Assembly: GCA_026931725.1 (NCBI GenBank)
Contig: JAIXLE010000125.1
Coordinates: forward strand, 1-59,207
DNA: 59,207 bases
Source of the DNA: Bacteroidales bacterium
GTDB lineage: Bacteria > Planctomycetota > Planctomycetia > Gemmatales > Gemmataceae
Direction of reading: 5' to 3'
Part shown: positions 29,654 through 38,288 of the stretch, piece by piece
How the letters are laid out: the number at the start of each line of letters is the position of its first letter
Position numbering within the stretch: position 1 is the first letter of the stretch
Translations under genes and position numbers: made by a program
Notes under the pieces: generated by a model
Told to the model about the DNA's origin: nothing
Seen by the model: only the letters and a program-made list of their open reading frames with translations
The model's database searches: none

Positions 29654-30697
29654 ATGTCAGCTGAACCCATCCTCGACATTCCCGCATTGCTGGCCCCGAT
29701 TCCGGGAGAGGATCCCGCGGGAAAACCGACCCCATTCGATGTTCGCCAAAAACTGGATGAGGCCCGCAAGGAAATTGATCCTGCGACCTACTCGGCAGAT
29801 GACCCCATGCGGCCCACCGAGTTTCAGCGTGCGGACTGGCCAACTGTAGTCAAAGTGGCCTCAACGGCTTTGCGGACGCAATCCAAAGATTTACTTCTGG
29901 CTGTACGTTTGCTCGAAGCATTGGTGAAACTCCACGGGTTCGTGGGTCTGCGGGATGGGTTTCACCTCCTCACGGAGATGTTGAACACCTGTTGGGATCG
30001 CCTCGTTCCCACCGTCGATGATCCCTCGGATTTGGACATCCGCGCTGGCCCGTTCGAGTGGCTGGATGACCCCGATCGTGGGGGACGCTTTCCTTCCACG
30101 ATTCGGCTCATTCCGTTGATCTTTTTCGATGGCGGTTCCTTGTCCTGGGCCGACTGGAAACATAGTCAGGATACTCAGGATCGTGAATCGGTCGAAAATT
30201 GGGAAAAAGCGATCGCCCAAACTTCCTTAGAGTTGTGTCATACCCTGGCAGAACAGATCAATGAGTGCCGTACCGCGTTAGAAGAGATGGTCGCCGCTTT
30301 GAATACCCGTTTGGCGGACCTGGCACCGGGGATGACACAACTCCGTCAAGCGATGGAAGATTGTCGCTCGCTCATGGGATTGATTCTGCAACGCAAGCCG
30401 GAATCTTCACCCGCACCCGCTGCACCGGATTCCGTGGGGAATCCCGCGTCGGAAGCCCGTGCATCCGCGACGATTCCCGAAATGCCCGGCCCCACCCGCG
30501 ATGCCCTTTATCGGCAAATCAGCATGATTGCCCAAAAACTCGAACAACTGGAACCGCACAGCCCGATTCCCTTCCTCCTCCGCCGTGCCGTGACACTTGG
30601 GGCACTGCCGTTCCCTGAAATGATTCGGAGTTTTGTGCGCGATGACGGTATCCTCCAGGAAATGAGCCGTGAACTCGGCATCCTTCCGCGAGAATGA
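29654..30697 (+). CDS. tssA: T6SS component TssA (ImpA family)
   Basis: A 347-aa TssA-like protein. TssA caps and coordinates sheath and tube growth from the baseplate. The ImpA N-terminal domain is clear: LLAPIPGEDPAG near residue 10, WPTVVKVASTALRTQSKDLLLAVRLLEALVK, GLRDGFHLLTEMLNTCWDRLVP. A Pro/Ala-rich linker (about 260-290) leads to a C-terminal helical segment SPIPFLLRRAVTLGALPFPEMI, typical of the family. The ATG at 29654 follows AGGG; the upstream in-frame start at 29594 lacks support. It is the first gene of a plus-strand run through all baseplate and sheath genes. Confidence 0.92.
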   Translation: MSAEPILDIPALLAPIPGEDPAGKPTPFDVRQKLDEARKEIDPATYSADDPMRPTEFQRADWPTVVKVASTALRTQSKDLLLAVRLLEALVKLHGFVGLRDGFHLLTEMLNTCWDRLVPTVDDPSDLDIRAGPFEWLDDPDRGGRFPSTIRLIPLIFFDGGSLSWADWKHSQDTQDRESVENWEKAIAQTSLELCHTLAEQINECRTALEEMVAALNTRLADLAPGMTQLRQAMEDCRSLMGLILQRKPESSPAPAAPDSVGNPASEARASATIPEMPGPTRDALYRQISMIAQKLEQLEPHSPIPFLLRRAVTLGALPFPEMIRSFVRDDGILQEMSRELGILPRE

Positions 30698-30698
30698 T

Positions 30699-30735
30699 GC
30701 GGAATTTCGATCAATTCCGCGTGATGCACCACGCG
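30699..30735 (+). repeat. Two overlapping hairpins between tssA and tssB
   Basis: Immediately after the tssA stop, GCGGAATT/AATTCCGC form an 8-base stem with a 6-base loop (30699-30720). The next hairpin, CGCGTG/CACGCG with a 6-base loop (30718-30735), shares three bases with it, so the full stems exclude each other. Possible roles are attenuation, RNA processing or mRNA stability. Confidence 0.55.
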
Positions 30736-30773
30736 CCTACTGATACACTAGCGGCGGGTTCTTCAGAGAATCC

Positions 30774-31400
30774 ATGTCATCCGGCCAGGGATCGGCTTAC
30801 ACAATTTTGTGGCTTGGGCGGCACGCGTTCCGCCACAACCAGATCACTCTTTCGGAGGGCCGCACCTTGGCCGAGAGCCTCCAACATAAACTGGATCGTG
30901 TTCGTCGCCCCCGTGTGCAAATTACATACGATGTGGAAACGAACGGAGCCCTGCAACAAGTGGAACTTCCATTCGTTGTTGGCGTGATGGCCGATCTGTC
31001 CGGCCAGCCCCGCGAAGCCCTCAAACCGCTCAAAGAACGGAAATTCGTTCAGATTGATCGTGACAATTTCGATGATGTTCTGGCCAAGTCCGCGCCGCGA
31101 TTGACCATGCGTGTTCCGAACAAATTGACCGACGAGAACTCGCAATTGAATGTCGAACTGAACTTCCAATCCATGAGCGACTTCGACCCCGCACAAGTGG
31201 CCGAACAGGTTGGGCCGTTGAAAGAACTTTTGGAAATGCGTCAGAAACTGTCGCAATTGCTGACGAAGATGGAAGGCAACGACAAACTCGAACAACTCTT
31301 GGCTGATGTCCTGGCCAACACCAACCAAGCCGCAGCGCTGGCTCAGGAACTTACCAGCGCTGCCACCGAGTCCACGAAACCCGCGGGTGAGGGGCAGTAA
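30774..31400 (+). CDS. tssB: T6SS sheath small subunit TssB (VipA/ImpB)
   Basis: A 208-aa small sheath protein that pairs with TssC to build the contractile tail sheath. Family blocks: RPRVQITYDVETNGA near residue 46, LPFVVGVMADLSG, PLKERKFVQIDRDNFDDVL, and NFQSMSDFDPAQVAEQVGPLKELLEMRQKL. TssB is usually about 165-175 aa; this one has an Ala/Gln-rich C-terminal tail of about 40 residues that may be flexible. It lies one base before the tssC start region, so TssB and TssC are almost certainly co-translated. Confidence 0.96.
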   Translation: MSSGQGSAYTILWLGRHAFRHNQITLSEGRTLAESLQHKLDRVRRPRVQITYDVETNGALQQVELPFVVGVMADLSGQPREALKPLKERKFVQIDRDNFDDVLAKSAPRLTMRVPNKLTDENSQLNVELNFQSMSDFDPAQVAEQVGPLKELLEMRQKLSQLLTKMEGNDKLEQLLADVLANTNQAAALAQELTSAATESTKPAGEGQ

Positions 31401-31401
31401 G

Positions 31402-32886
31402 ATGAGTGCAGCCGAACAGAGTCAGGCCACGAATACTTCCGAAGCGACCACGTTATCCGCCGGTCTGCTCGATCAGGTGATCGCCGCGACACGCCCCCAG
31501 GATCAATCCGAGGCGGCCCGTGCGAAATCCTATTTCAAGCAGTTCCTGGATCAGGTCGTTCAACCGGGACAGGTTGTCTCGAAAGATGTCGAACAGAATA
31601 TCAAATTCTGGATCGCACAAATCGATCAGAAGCTGTCGGCTCAGTTGAACGAGGTGATGCACCACCCGGATTTCCAAAAGCTGGAAAGCACTTGGCGGGG
31701 ACTGAAATATCTCACATCCAACTCGGAAACCGGAGAACTGCTGAAAATCCGGGTGTTGAACGTCACCAAAAAAGACCTTCTCAAGGATATGGAGAAGGCT
31801 TCGGAGTTCGACCAGTCCGCGTTGTTCAAAAAGGTCTATGAAGAAGAGTACGGCCAGTTGGGCGGCTCACCGTATGGAATGCTCGTCGGGGATTATGAGT
31901 TTGGCCGGGGGCCGGAAGATGTGGCCTTGCTGAAGAACATTTCTCAGGTGGCGGCCGCGGCTCATGCCCCGTTCGTCGCGGCGACTAGCCCGAAAATGTT
32001 CAACATGGATCGGTTTACGGAACTCTCGGCTCCCCGCGATCTGGCCAAAATCTTCGATGGAGTTGAGTACGCCCAGTGGAAGTCGTTCCGCGATTCCGAA
32101 GATTCTCGGTATGTGGCTCTGACTATGCCCCGCGTGCTGTCACGGCTGCCCTACGGTGCGAACTTCACGCAGGTCGAAGCCTTCAATTTTGAAGAGATGG
32201 TCGATGGCCGTGACCACGACAAATACCTCTGGATGAACGCGGCGTGGGCCTACGCCGTGCGTGTGACCGATGCCTACAGCCACGATGGCTGGTTCATGCG
32301 GACACGCGGTGTGGAGGGGGGCGGGAAAGTCGAAGGATTGCCCGTTCACACTTTCCCCACCGATGACGGCGACGTGGCGATGAAAACCCCAACCGAGATT
32401 GCCATTTCGGATCGTCGGGAGTTTGAACTCTCGAATCTGGGCTTCATGCCGCTCTTGCACAGCAAGAACCGCGATTTTGCCGTCTTCATGGGGGCACAAT
32501 CCGCGCAGAAGCCAAAAACCTATTTCGACCCCGCCGCCAATGCGAACGCGGAACTGTCCACCAAGTTCAACTACATGCTCTCGATCTCGCGGTTCGCCCA
32601 TTATTTGAAGGTGATGGCCCGCGACAAGATCGGTTCCATGATGGAAGTCGATGATGTCCAACGCTGGTTGAATAACTGGATTATGAACTATGTGGTCGGC
32701 AATCCCGAGACGGCGAGCGAGGATGTGAAAGCGAAGAAACCGCTCGCCGCCGCCGAGATTCGCGTGCAGGAAGTGAAGGGGAAACCCGGTTGGTACGAAG
32801 CGGTTGCGTACTTGCGACCGCATTATCAGTTGGAAACCCTGGCGACTTCCATGCGGTTGGTCGCGGAGATTCCGAAGAAGGCGTAA
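31402..32886 (+). CDS. tssC: T6SS sheath large subunit TssC (VipB/ImpC)
   Basis: A 494-aa large sheath subunit. Typical blocks: LNEVMHHPDFQKLESTWRGL, KDLLKDMEKASEFDQSALFKKVYEEEYG, PYGMLVGDYEF, PFVAATSPKMF, WKSFRDSEDSRYVALTMPRVL, and a C-terminal NFAHYLKVMARDKIGS-like segment (SRFAHYLKVMARDKIG). The length matches the family. The ATG at 31402 directly follows the tssB stop, with GGGGCAG upstream. Confidence 0.97.
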   Translation: MSAAEQSQATNTSEATTLSAGLLDQVIAATRPQDQSEAARAKSYFKQFLDQVVQPGQVVSKDVEQNIKFWIAQIDQKLSAQLNEVMHHPDFQKLESTWRGLKYLTSNSETGELLKIRVLNVTKKDLLKDMEKASEFDQSALFKKVYEEEYGQLGGSPYGMLVGDYEFGRGPEDVALLKNISQVAAAAHAPFVAATSPKMFNMDRFTELSAPRDLAKIFDGVEYAQWKSFRDSEDSRYVALTMPRVLSRLPYGANFTQVEAFNFEEMVDGRDHDKYLWMNAAWAYAVRVTDAYSHDGWFMRTRGVEGGGKVEGLPVHTFPTDDGDVAMKTPTEIAISDRREFELSNLGFMPLLHSKNRDFAVFMGAQSAQKPKTYFDPAANANAELSTKFNYMLSISRFAHYLKVMARDKIGSMMEVDDVQRWLNNWIMNYVVGNPETASEDVKAKKPLAAAEIRVQEVKGKPGWYEAVAYLRPHYQLETLATSMRLVAEIPKKA

Positions 32887-32917
32887 CCCCCACTGCCCAG
32901 AAATCGGTTCGCGCGAT

Positions 32918-32943
32918 AACAGACGATAGGAACAGACGATTGG
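32918..32943 (+). repeat. Tandem 13-bp direct repeat upstream of hcp
   Basis: AACAGACGATAGG is followed at once by AACAGACGATTGG (12 of 13 identical), ending 43 bases before the hcp start in the 100-base tssC-hcp gap. It could be a regulator site giving hcp extra expression, or chance. Confidence 0.5.
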
Positions 32944-32986
32944 GATCCACTATTCTTGTCCCGCATCCCGGAAAGGTAGGCCACCA

Positions 32987-33484
32987 ATGGCAGTCGATGT
33001 CTTTCTCAAACTCGGCGATGGTTCCAAGGCAAAGGGTGAGTCCACGGATAGTAAGCACAAGGGTGAGATTGAACTGAAGAGTTTCTCGATCGGAGCCAGC
33101 AACCCGTCGAGCATCGGTTCCGCAACAGGCGGTGGTGGCACCGGCAAAGTCAATATGTCGGCTTTCAACTGCACCAAACGGATTGACAAAGCCTCAGCGG
33201 TTCTTCTGCAAATGTGCGCGGCAGGCGATCACTTCAACAATGCGACAGTGACCGTACGCAAAGCTGGGAAAGATGCTCTCGAATACGCGGTCTACACCTT
33301 CACGGAAGTCTACGTCGACGCGATTCATCAGCATCTCAATGATACGAAGAGTGAAGAGGCGGAAGAAACTCTCAGCCTGTCCTACGCTTCTGTTCATCTC
33401 AAGTACACGCCACAGAAACCAGACGGTACTGGAGATAGCCCGGTGGAAGGTGGCTGGGATACGACCACCAATCAACCGAAGTAA
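32987..33484 (+). CDS. hcp: T6SS tube protein Hcp (TssD)
   Basis: A 165-aa Hcp-family protein that stacks as hexameric rings to form the inner tube and is secreted. Family marks are MAVDVFLKLGD, KGEIELKSFSIGASNP, KVNMSAFNCTKRIDKAS, ATVTVRKAG and the YTFTEVYVDAIHQH segment, with LSLSYASVHLKYTPQ at the end of the core. A short Gly/Asp-rich tail follows. AAGGTAGG precedes the ATG. No effector domain is fused to it. Confidence 0.97.
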   Translation: MAVDVFLKLGDGSKAKGESTDSKHKGEIELKSFSIGASNPSSIGSATGGGGTGKVNMSAFNCTKRIDKASAVLLQMCAAGDHFNNATVTVRKAGKDALEYAVYTFTEVYVDAIHQHLNDTKSEEAEETLSLSYASVHLKYTPQKPDGTGDSPVEGGWDTTTNQPK

Positions 33485-33525
33485 ACAAACTGTGCCCGTC
33501 AACAGTGCTGCCGGGGGGCGGAGGT

Positions 33526-34329
33526 ATGACCGCGACGGAAGCGTTCCAAGCTGGCCGCCTTACCGAGGCCATTGCATCGCAACTTCAGGAAGTCCGCAGT
33601 CACCCGGCGGACGAAGGTCGCCGCGTTTTCCTGTTTGAGCTGTTCCTGTTCGCTGGGGAATGGGAACGTGCCGCAAAACAATTGGATGCCGTGCGTGCGG
33701 AAACGCCCGAGATGATCGCCGCGGTGGCGAACTACAAAGGCGTGATCGCGGCGGCACAGATTCGGCAAACGCTCCTCACGGGTGGGGCTCCCGAATTCAT
33801 CGGTGAACCACCGACTCATGTTCGGTTACGCCTTGAAGCGCTGCGGACTCGGCTCACAGACCCTGGCCGGGCTGTGGAACTCTTGTCCCAGGCGGATGAA
33901 GTCACCCCTCTCGTAGCCGGGACGTGGAATGGAACACCATTTGTCGGGTTGCGGGACGCGGATGATTATTTTGCCTCCGTTCTCGAAGTCTTCGCGCAAG
34001 GTCGGTATCTGTGGGTGGCTACCGAGCAGATTAGCACCTTGGCAATGAATCCGCCCCGCTATCCCCGTGATACGATTGCCGTACCAGCCCGGTTGACACT
34101 CCAAGATGGAACCACGGGCGAGGTCTTTTTGCCCGCACTGTATCTGAACTCGCACACTCATGCCGATGAGGCGGTACGGCTAGGACGGCTCACGGTCTGG
34201 GATGGGCCAACCGGGGCGATTCACGGCCAGGGCCAACGGGTCTACTTGACGGGCGAAGAAGACCATGCGTTGCTCGAATGGCGGCAAGTGGAGATTCTCT
34301 CCGGCTCAACCGCAGAACCTGCCGGATAA
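33526..34329 (+). CDS. tagJ: T6SS accessory protein TagJ / ImpE family
   Basis: A 267-aa ImpE/SciE family protein. In other T6SS, TagJ binds the N terminus of TssB and is linked to sheath recycling by ClpV. The sequence begins MTATEAFQAGRLTEAI and has two TPR-like helical pairs (about residues 5-75, with LFELFLFAGEWERAAKQLD). The C-terminal domain carries RDADDYFASVLEVFAQGRYLWV and FLPALYLNSHTH, as in the family. The ATG at 33526 has GGAGG directly upstream. Its presence is of note because no clpV gene is seen in this window. Confidence 0.92.
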   Translation: MTATEAFQAGRLTEAIASQLQEVRSHPADEGRRVFLFELFLFAGEWERAAKQLDAVRAETPEMIAAVANYKGVIAAAQIRQTLLTGGAPEFIGEPPTHVRLRLEALRTRLTDPGRAVELLSQADEVTPLVAGTWNGTPFVGLRDADDYFASVLEVFAQGRYLWVATEQISTLAMNPPRYPRDTIAVPARLTLQDGTTGEVFLPALYLNSHTHADEAVRLGRLTVWDGPTGAIHGQGQRVYLTGEEDHALLEWRQVEILSGSTAEPAG

Positions 34330-34419
34330 GGGGTGGACTTCAGGAATCGCCGGGCTTGCAACCGTGATCGGCGGTGGCCATACAATCGATTCTCACCAGA
34401 GGACGAGAGAGAGGATTTG

Positions 34420-34902
34420 ATGCCGTCCGCTGATAGCACACTGCTGAATTTACTACCTTCATTGATGGATCGGTTGACCCAACCGGGGGCATTGGGTGCC
34501 AGTGGACACGGGAATACGCTGACGCTCATCATTGAATCCGTGAGGCGGGATGTCGAAGCATTGTTGAACACACGCCGGAACGAAGATTCTGAACTGGCAC
34601 GGTATCCCGAACTCGCACGCTCCGTATTCGGGTTGGGTATGCCCGAACTCATCTCACGCCCGGCACTGACTTCCACGGATCGCCAGGCAATTGGTCGAGC
34701 CATTGCGGAAACCATCACCCGGTACGAACCCCGTTTACGAGATGTTCGCACGATCCTAATTTCCCCTGCGGATAGTTTGGAACGTCGACTCAAGTTTCGG
34801 ATCGAGGGCACCCTGCGTGTCGAACCGTCTCCCGGTGTGGAATTTGAAACGATTTTAGAACTTTCGTCCGGGCAAACTTCGGTCACAACAGGGCCGTCAT
34901 GA
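34420..34902 (+). CDS. tssE: T6SS baseplate TssE (gp25-like)
   Basis: A 160-aa gp25-family baseplate wedge protein. N-terminal LLPSLMDRL is the usual TssE start. RRDVEALLNTRRN and PELARSVFGLGMPEL carry the typical helix and loop, and AIAETITRYEPRLRDVRTI is the conserved gp25 core with the EPRL motif. The ATG at 34420 follows GAGAGGA. Its stop overlaps the tssF start as ATGA. Confidence 0.93.
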   Translation: MPSADSTLLNLLPSLMDRLTQPGALGASGHGNTLTLIIESVRRDVEALLNTRRNEDSELARYPELARSVFGLGMPELISRPALTSTDRQAIGRAIAETITRYEPRLRDVRTILISPADSLERRLKFRIEGTLRVEPSPGVEFETILELSSGQTSVTTGPS

Positions 34903-36752
34903 GTCGGACACTGTATCCGTATTACGAAAAAGAACTGTATTTCCTCCGGCAAGCGGCTCAGGAGTTCGCCCGGCAATACCCCGCGACTGCCGGGAGGCTC
35001 TTGCTGGAACCGAACCGCAGTGTCGATCCGCATGTGGAACGACTTCTGGAAGGGTTCGCGCTGCTCGCGGGGCGGATTCATCACAAGATTGACGATGAAT
35101 TTCCCGAACTGACAACGGCCTTGCTGGGGTTGTTGTACCCGCATTATCTCGCGCCGATCCCATCGTGTGCGATTCTGGAAATGGAACCGGACCCAGCGGG
35201 GGTGACCGCTCCGACTGGATTTCTGCTGCCAGCGCAGTCACGTTTGCATACCCAGCCCATCGCCGGGACACCCTGCCGTTATCGCACGGTGTATCCCGTA
35301 ACTTTGTGGCCGATCCAGGTGGCCACGGCTGAGTGGCTGGCCCCACCGTTTCCCCGTCGGATTGCCCCGCCCGCTGGGACCGCGGTCGTGTTGCGACTTG
35401 TGTTGGAACTGGCTCCAGGGTCACGGTTCGCCGAACTCCAGATGAATCGTTTGCGATTCTATTTGAATGGTTATCCTGAACTGGTGGCGGACTTGTACGA
35501 AGCGATGCTCAACCGCACGGTGAGTGTGGCTTTTGGCGACCCGGACAGCACCACACCGGAAGGGAACCGCCGGATCGTCCTGGCACCATCGGAATGTATC
35601 TTCCCTGTCGGATTCACGGAACAGGAAGGATTGGTTCCGACTCCGGCTCCGGCGCTGCCGGGGTATCGCCTTCTCACGGACTATTTCGCCTATCCCCAGA
35701 AGTTGAATTTTTTGGATCTCGGTGGTTTTCCGGCGGCACGGCGTGTCGTTCCCGGACGGCGACTCGAAATCCTGTTCTTCATGAATCGCGCCGCGGATCG
35801 GGGGTTGCTCGAACAAGGGGTTGATACAACGACTTTCCGACTCGGTTGCACTCCGGTTGTGAATCTGTTTGAACAAACAGCGGAACCGATTCGTTTGAGT
35901 TATGCCAAGAGTGAATATCGGATCATCCCAGATGTGGCAGCGACCGGGGCGATGGAAGTTTATTCCGTGGATGCTGTACGGTCGGTTTCCGGGGCCGGGT
36001 CGGAAACCGATTTCGCGCCGTTTTTTGGTCGGCGGGCGAGTGGAGAACCCGCCCGCGCCTACTGGCACGCGACTCGACGTGTTGCGGAAGGACCGGATGA
36101 CACCGGGACGGAAATGGATCTGAGTCTGGTGGATTTGGACTTCCGACCATCTCGCCCTGCGGATGGTGTGGTGGTCGTCCGCACAACTTGCACAAATCGG
36201 GATCGACCAGCGGCGCTGCGGCAATCGGGCGAACGGGCGTTGTTCACGTTGGAACTGGCGGGGCCGGTCAGGCGTGTCCGTTGTTTGCACGGCCCGACTT
36301 CGCCATTGCGTCCGTTCTCGACCCGCGATGCCTACTGGCGGCTCATCTCGCACTTACATCTCAATCATTTCTCGCTGCATGGTGGTGAACGGGCTACGGA
36401 AGCGGTGCGGGGCATTTTGAGTCTGTACGATTTCACGGGTGAAGATCGAGAACGGCGAGCGACCGCGACTCAGGCGATTGAAGGATTGGTTGCGGTATCG
36501 TGCCAACCGGCAGTGCGTCGCATCGGTAAGCTGTCCGCGGGAGGGTTTACGCGCGGACTGGCCGTCGAGATCACACTTGATGAAGACAAGTACATCGGCC
36601 AGGAAGCCTATCGCTTCGCCAGTGTGCTGGAACGCTTTTTTGCGCTCCATGCCACGATCAATTCTTTCATCCAACTCACGGCGACTTCCAAAGCGACGGG
36701 TGAAGTTCTTGGCCGTTGGTCGCCGCGTGCCGGGGAACTGCCACTTTTATGA
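34899..36752 (+). CDS. tssF: T6SS baseplate TssF (VasA/ImpG)
   Basis: A 617-aa TssF baseplate protein. The start MSRTLYPYYEKELYFLRQ with FARQYPATAGRL and VERLLEGFALLAGRIHHKIDD is diagnostic. Later SYAKSEYRIIPD and the C-terminal RFASVLERFFALHATINSF also match the family. The length is normal. It forms the TssE-F-G wedge with its neighbours. Start and stop both overlap neighbours by four bases. Confidence 0.97.
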   Translation: MSRTLYPYYEKELYFLRQAAQEFARQYPATAGRLLLEPNRSVDPHVERLLEGFALLAGRIHHKIDDEFPELTTALLGLLYPHYLAPIPSCAILEMEPDPAGVTAPTGFLLPAQSRLHTQPIAGTPCRYRTVYPVTLWPIQVATAEWLAPPFPRRIAPPAGTAVVLRLVLELAPGSRFAELQMNRLRFYLNGYPELVADLYEAMLNRTVSVAFGDPDSTTPEGNRRIVLAPSECIFPVGFTEQEGLVPTPAPALPGYRLLTDYFAYPQKLNFLDLGGFPAARRVVPGRRLEILFFMNRAADRGLLEQGVDTTTFRLGCTPVVNLFEQTAEPIRLSYAKSEYRIIPDVAATGAMEVYSVDAVRSVSGAGSETDFAPFFGRRASGEPARAYWHATRRVAEGPDDTGTEMDLSLVDLDFRPSRPADGVVVVRTTCTNRDRPAALRQSGERALFTLELAGPVRRVRCLHGPTSPLRPFSTRDAYWRLISHLHLNHFSLHGGERATEAVRGILSLYDFTGEDRERRATATQAIEGLVAVSCQPAVRRIGKLSAGGFTRGLAVEITLDEDKYIGQEAYRFASVLERFFALHATINSFIQLTATSKATGEVLGRWSPRAGELPLL

Positions 36753-37930
36753 GAACTTCGGAAGAACCAGAGGACTCGGTGGCGGATCGGCTTTGGCGTG
36801 AGCCGTTCGCGTTTGATTTCTTCCAGGCGGTACGGCTACTGGAATGGATGCAGGCAGCATCATCGCCCACGGGGACTGGGACGAAGACTGTTGCGGAAGC
36901 GGTACAATTTACGGTGGCCGACACGGATGCATTCCCAGCGAGTTCGATTGCGGATCTTGTTCCACCCCAGGAGAACGCTCCCGCCCAGCTCAAGGTCAAC
37001 TTCTTCGGACTGACTGGCCCGTTGGGCGTGCTGCCCCAGCACTACACCCATCTGCTGATGGCGCAAGCGCGGATCGCGGATAACCCCGAACGACGGGCCG
37101 CCTCGGCTTGGTTTGATCTGTTCAATCACCGCCTGATCGCATTGTTTTACGAAGCCTGGGCCAAATATCGGTTACCGATCGCGTTTGAGCGATCGCACGG
37201 TGATGATCGCCACGATCCGATCACGCACGCGGTACTGTGTCTCATGGGGTTGGGCACACCTGGATTGCGCGAACGGATCACGATTGATGCAGACGTTGCT
37301 GGGGATGCTCACGCACAGCCAGAATCCACACAATCATCCACACAATCCTCTGAACCGCGTTCCATCCGGGATCTTTCCTTGGTGCGGTACGCGGGGCTGT
37401 TCGCGCACGCGGCCCGTTCCGCAGCGGGGTTGGCTCGACTCCTTTCCGATTATTTTGCCACGCCGGTTGTCGTGGAGCAGTTTCGCGGCTATTGGGTGCC
37501 GTTGGATCGAGTGAACCAGACTCAGATCGGGAATCGCGGTCGCAATCAGATTTTGGGTGAAAGTGTTGTGGTGGGGAAACGATACTGGGATGCTCAGGGA
37601 CGCTTTCAGTTGAAGTTGGGGCCATTGGAATATGGAGAGTTTACCCGCTGGTTACCGGATTATGAGGCGGGGCAGAATCGGATTCTGTTTTTGGTGGAAC
37701 TGACCCGTTTCTACATTCGGGATGGTTTGGATTTCGATATTTGTCTCATTTTGCAGCAATCACAGGTTCCCGCTTGTCGGCTGACCCGTGAACGCCCCGG
37801 TTCTCGGCTTGGGTGGAATAGTTGGTTGGGGCATCGTCACTCAGACCATCATGCGGATGATACGGTCTTTTCCTCATGGGATATTGTCCGTCGCTATGGT
37901 TCCCCGCGTTGTTCCGAATCGGAGTTGTAG
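36749..37930 (+). CDS. tssG: T6SS baseplate TssG (VasB/ImpH)
   Basis: A 393-aa TssG baseplate protein. Family blocks: FAFDFFQAVRLLEW near residue 22, LKVNFFGLTGPLGVLPQHYTHLL, LFNHRLIALFYEAWAKYR, RYAGLFAHAARSAAGLARLLSDYFATPV and the terminal GWNSWLGH. The ATG at 36749 sits inside the tssF stop (ATGA). A Gln/Ser-rich insert near residues 190-210 (STQSSTQSSEP) is variable in the family. PAAR follows after two bases. Confidence 0.96.
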   Translation: MRTSEEPEDSVADRLWREPFAFDFFQAVRLLEWMQAASSPTGTGTKTVAEAVQFTVADTDAFPASSIADLVPPQENAPAQLKVNFFGLTGPLGVLPQHYTHLLMAQARIADNPERRAASAWFDLFNHRLIALFYEAWAKYRLPIAFERSHGDDRHDPITHAVLCLMGLGTPGLRERITIDADVAGDAHAQPESTQSSTQSSEPRSIRDLSLVRYAGLFAHAARSAAGLARLLSDYFATPVVVEQFRGYWVPLDRVNQTQIGNRGRNQILGESVVVGKRYWDAQGRFQLKLGPLEYGEFTRWLPDYEAGQNRILFLVELTRFYIRDGLDFDICLILQQSQVPACRLTRERPGSRLGWNSWLGHRHSDHHADDTVFSSWDIVRRYGSPRCSESEL

Positions 37931-37932
37931 CC

Positions 37933-38226
37933 ATGCCGCAACCGGCCGCGTGCATTACGTTTCCGCAGGTGTGCCCGATGTTTACCGGGCCGGTGCCGCA
38001 TGTCGGCGGGCCAATCGTGGGGCCGGGGGCACCAACCGTCATCATTGCGGCTCTCCCGGCTTCTTGCATGGATGATGTTTGCGTGTGCGTGGGGCCGCCG
38101 AGTACGATCATCTTCGGCAGCCCAACCGTCCTGTTTGAAGATCGCCCCGCAGCGCGGATGGGTGATCCGACCGATCATGGCGGATTGATTACGTTGGGAG
38201 TCCCCACCGTGTTGATTGGACCGTGA
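37933..38226 (+). CDS. PAAR-domain tip protein
   Basis: A 97-aa PAAR-domain protein, which sharpens the tip of the T6SS spike and can carry effectors. The hallmark is DRPAARMGDPTDHGG near residue 75, with GVPTVLIG at the end. The first half, with GPVPHVGGPIVGPGAPTVII, is the other repeat of the fold. It is Cys-rich for its size (CITF, VCPM, SCMDDVCVCV). No effector domain is attached. The ATG at 37933 lies two bases after the tssG stop. Confidence 0.92.
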   Translation: MPQPAACITFPQVCPMFTGPVPHVGGPIVGPGAPTVIIAALPASCMDDVCVCVGPPSTIIFGSPTVLFEDRPAARMGDPTDHGGLITLGVPTVLIGP

Positions 38227-38288
38227 CCGTCGCACCATGTTGGCAGAACTCGTATCTGAGGAATTGTAGACATCATGGCAAGACAATC

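Noticed and set aside
29377-29769. Open frame of 130 codons on the minus strand across the tssA start region
   Set aside because: It overlaps two well-supported genes, has no ribosome binding site and an unnatural Gly/Ser/Pro composition.
38223-38288. GTG at 38223 as the start of the first DUF6931-like gene
   Set aside because: It would give a four-base overlap with PAAR, but the added 22 residues are Cys/His-rich and unlike the rest of the family.
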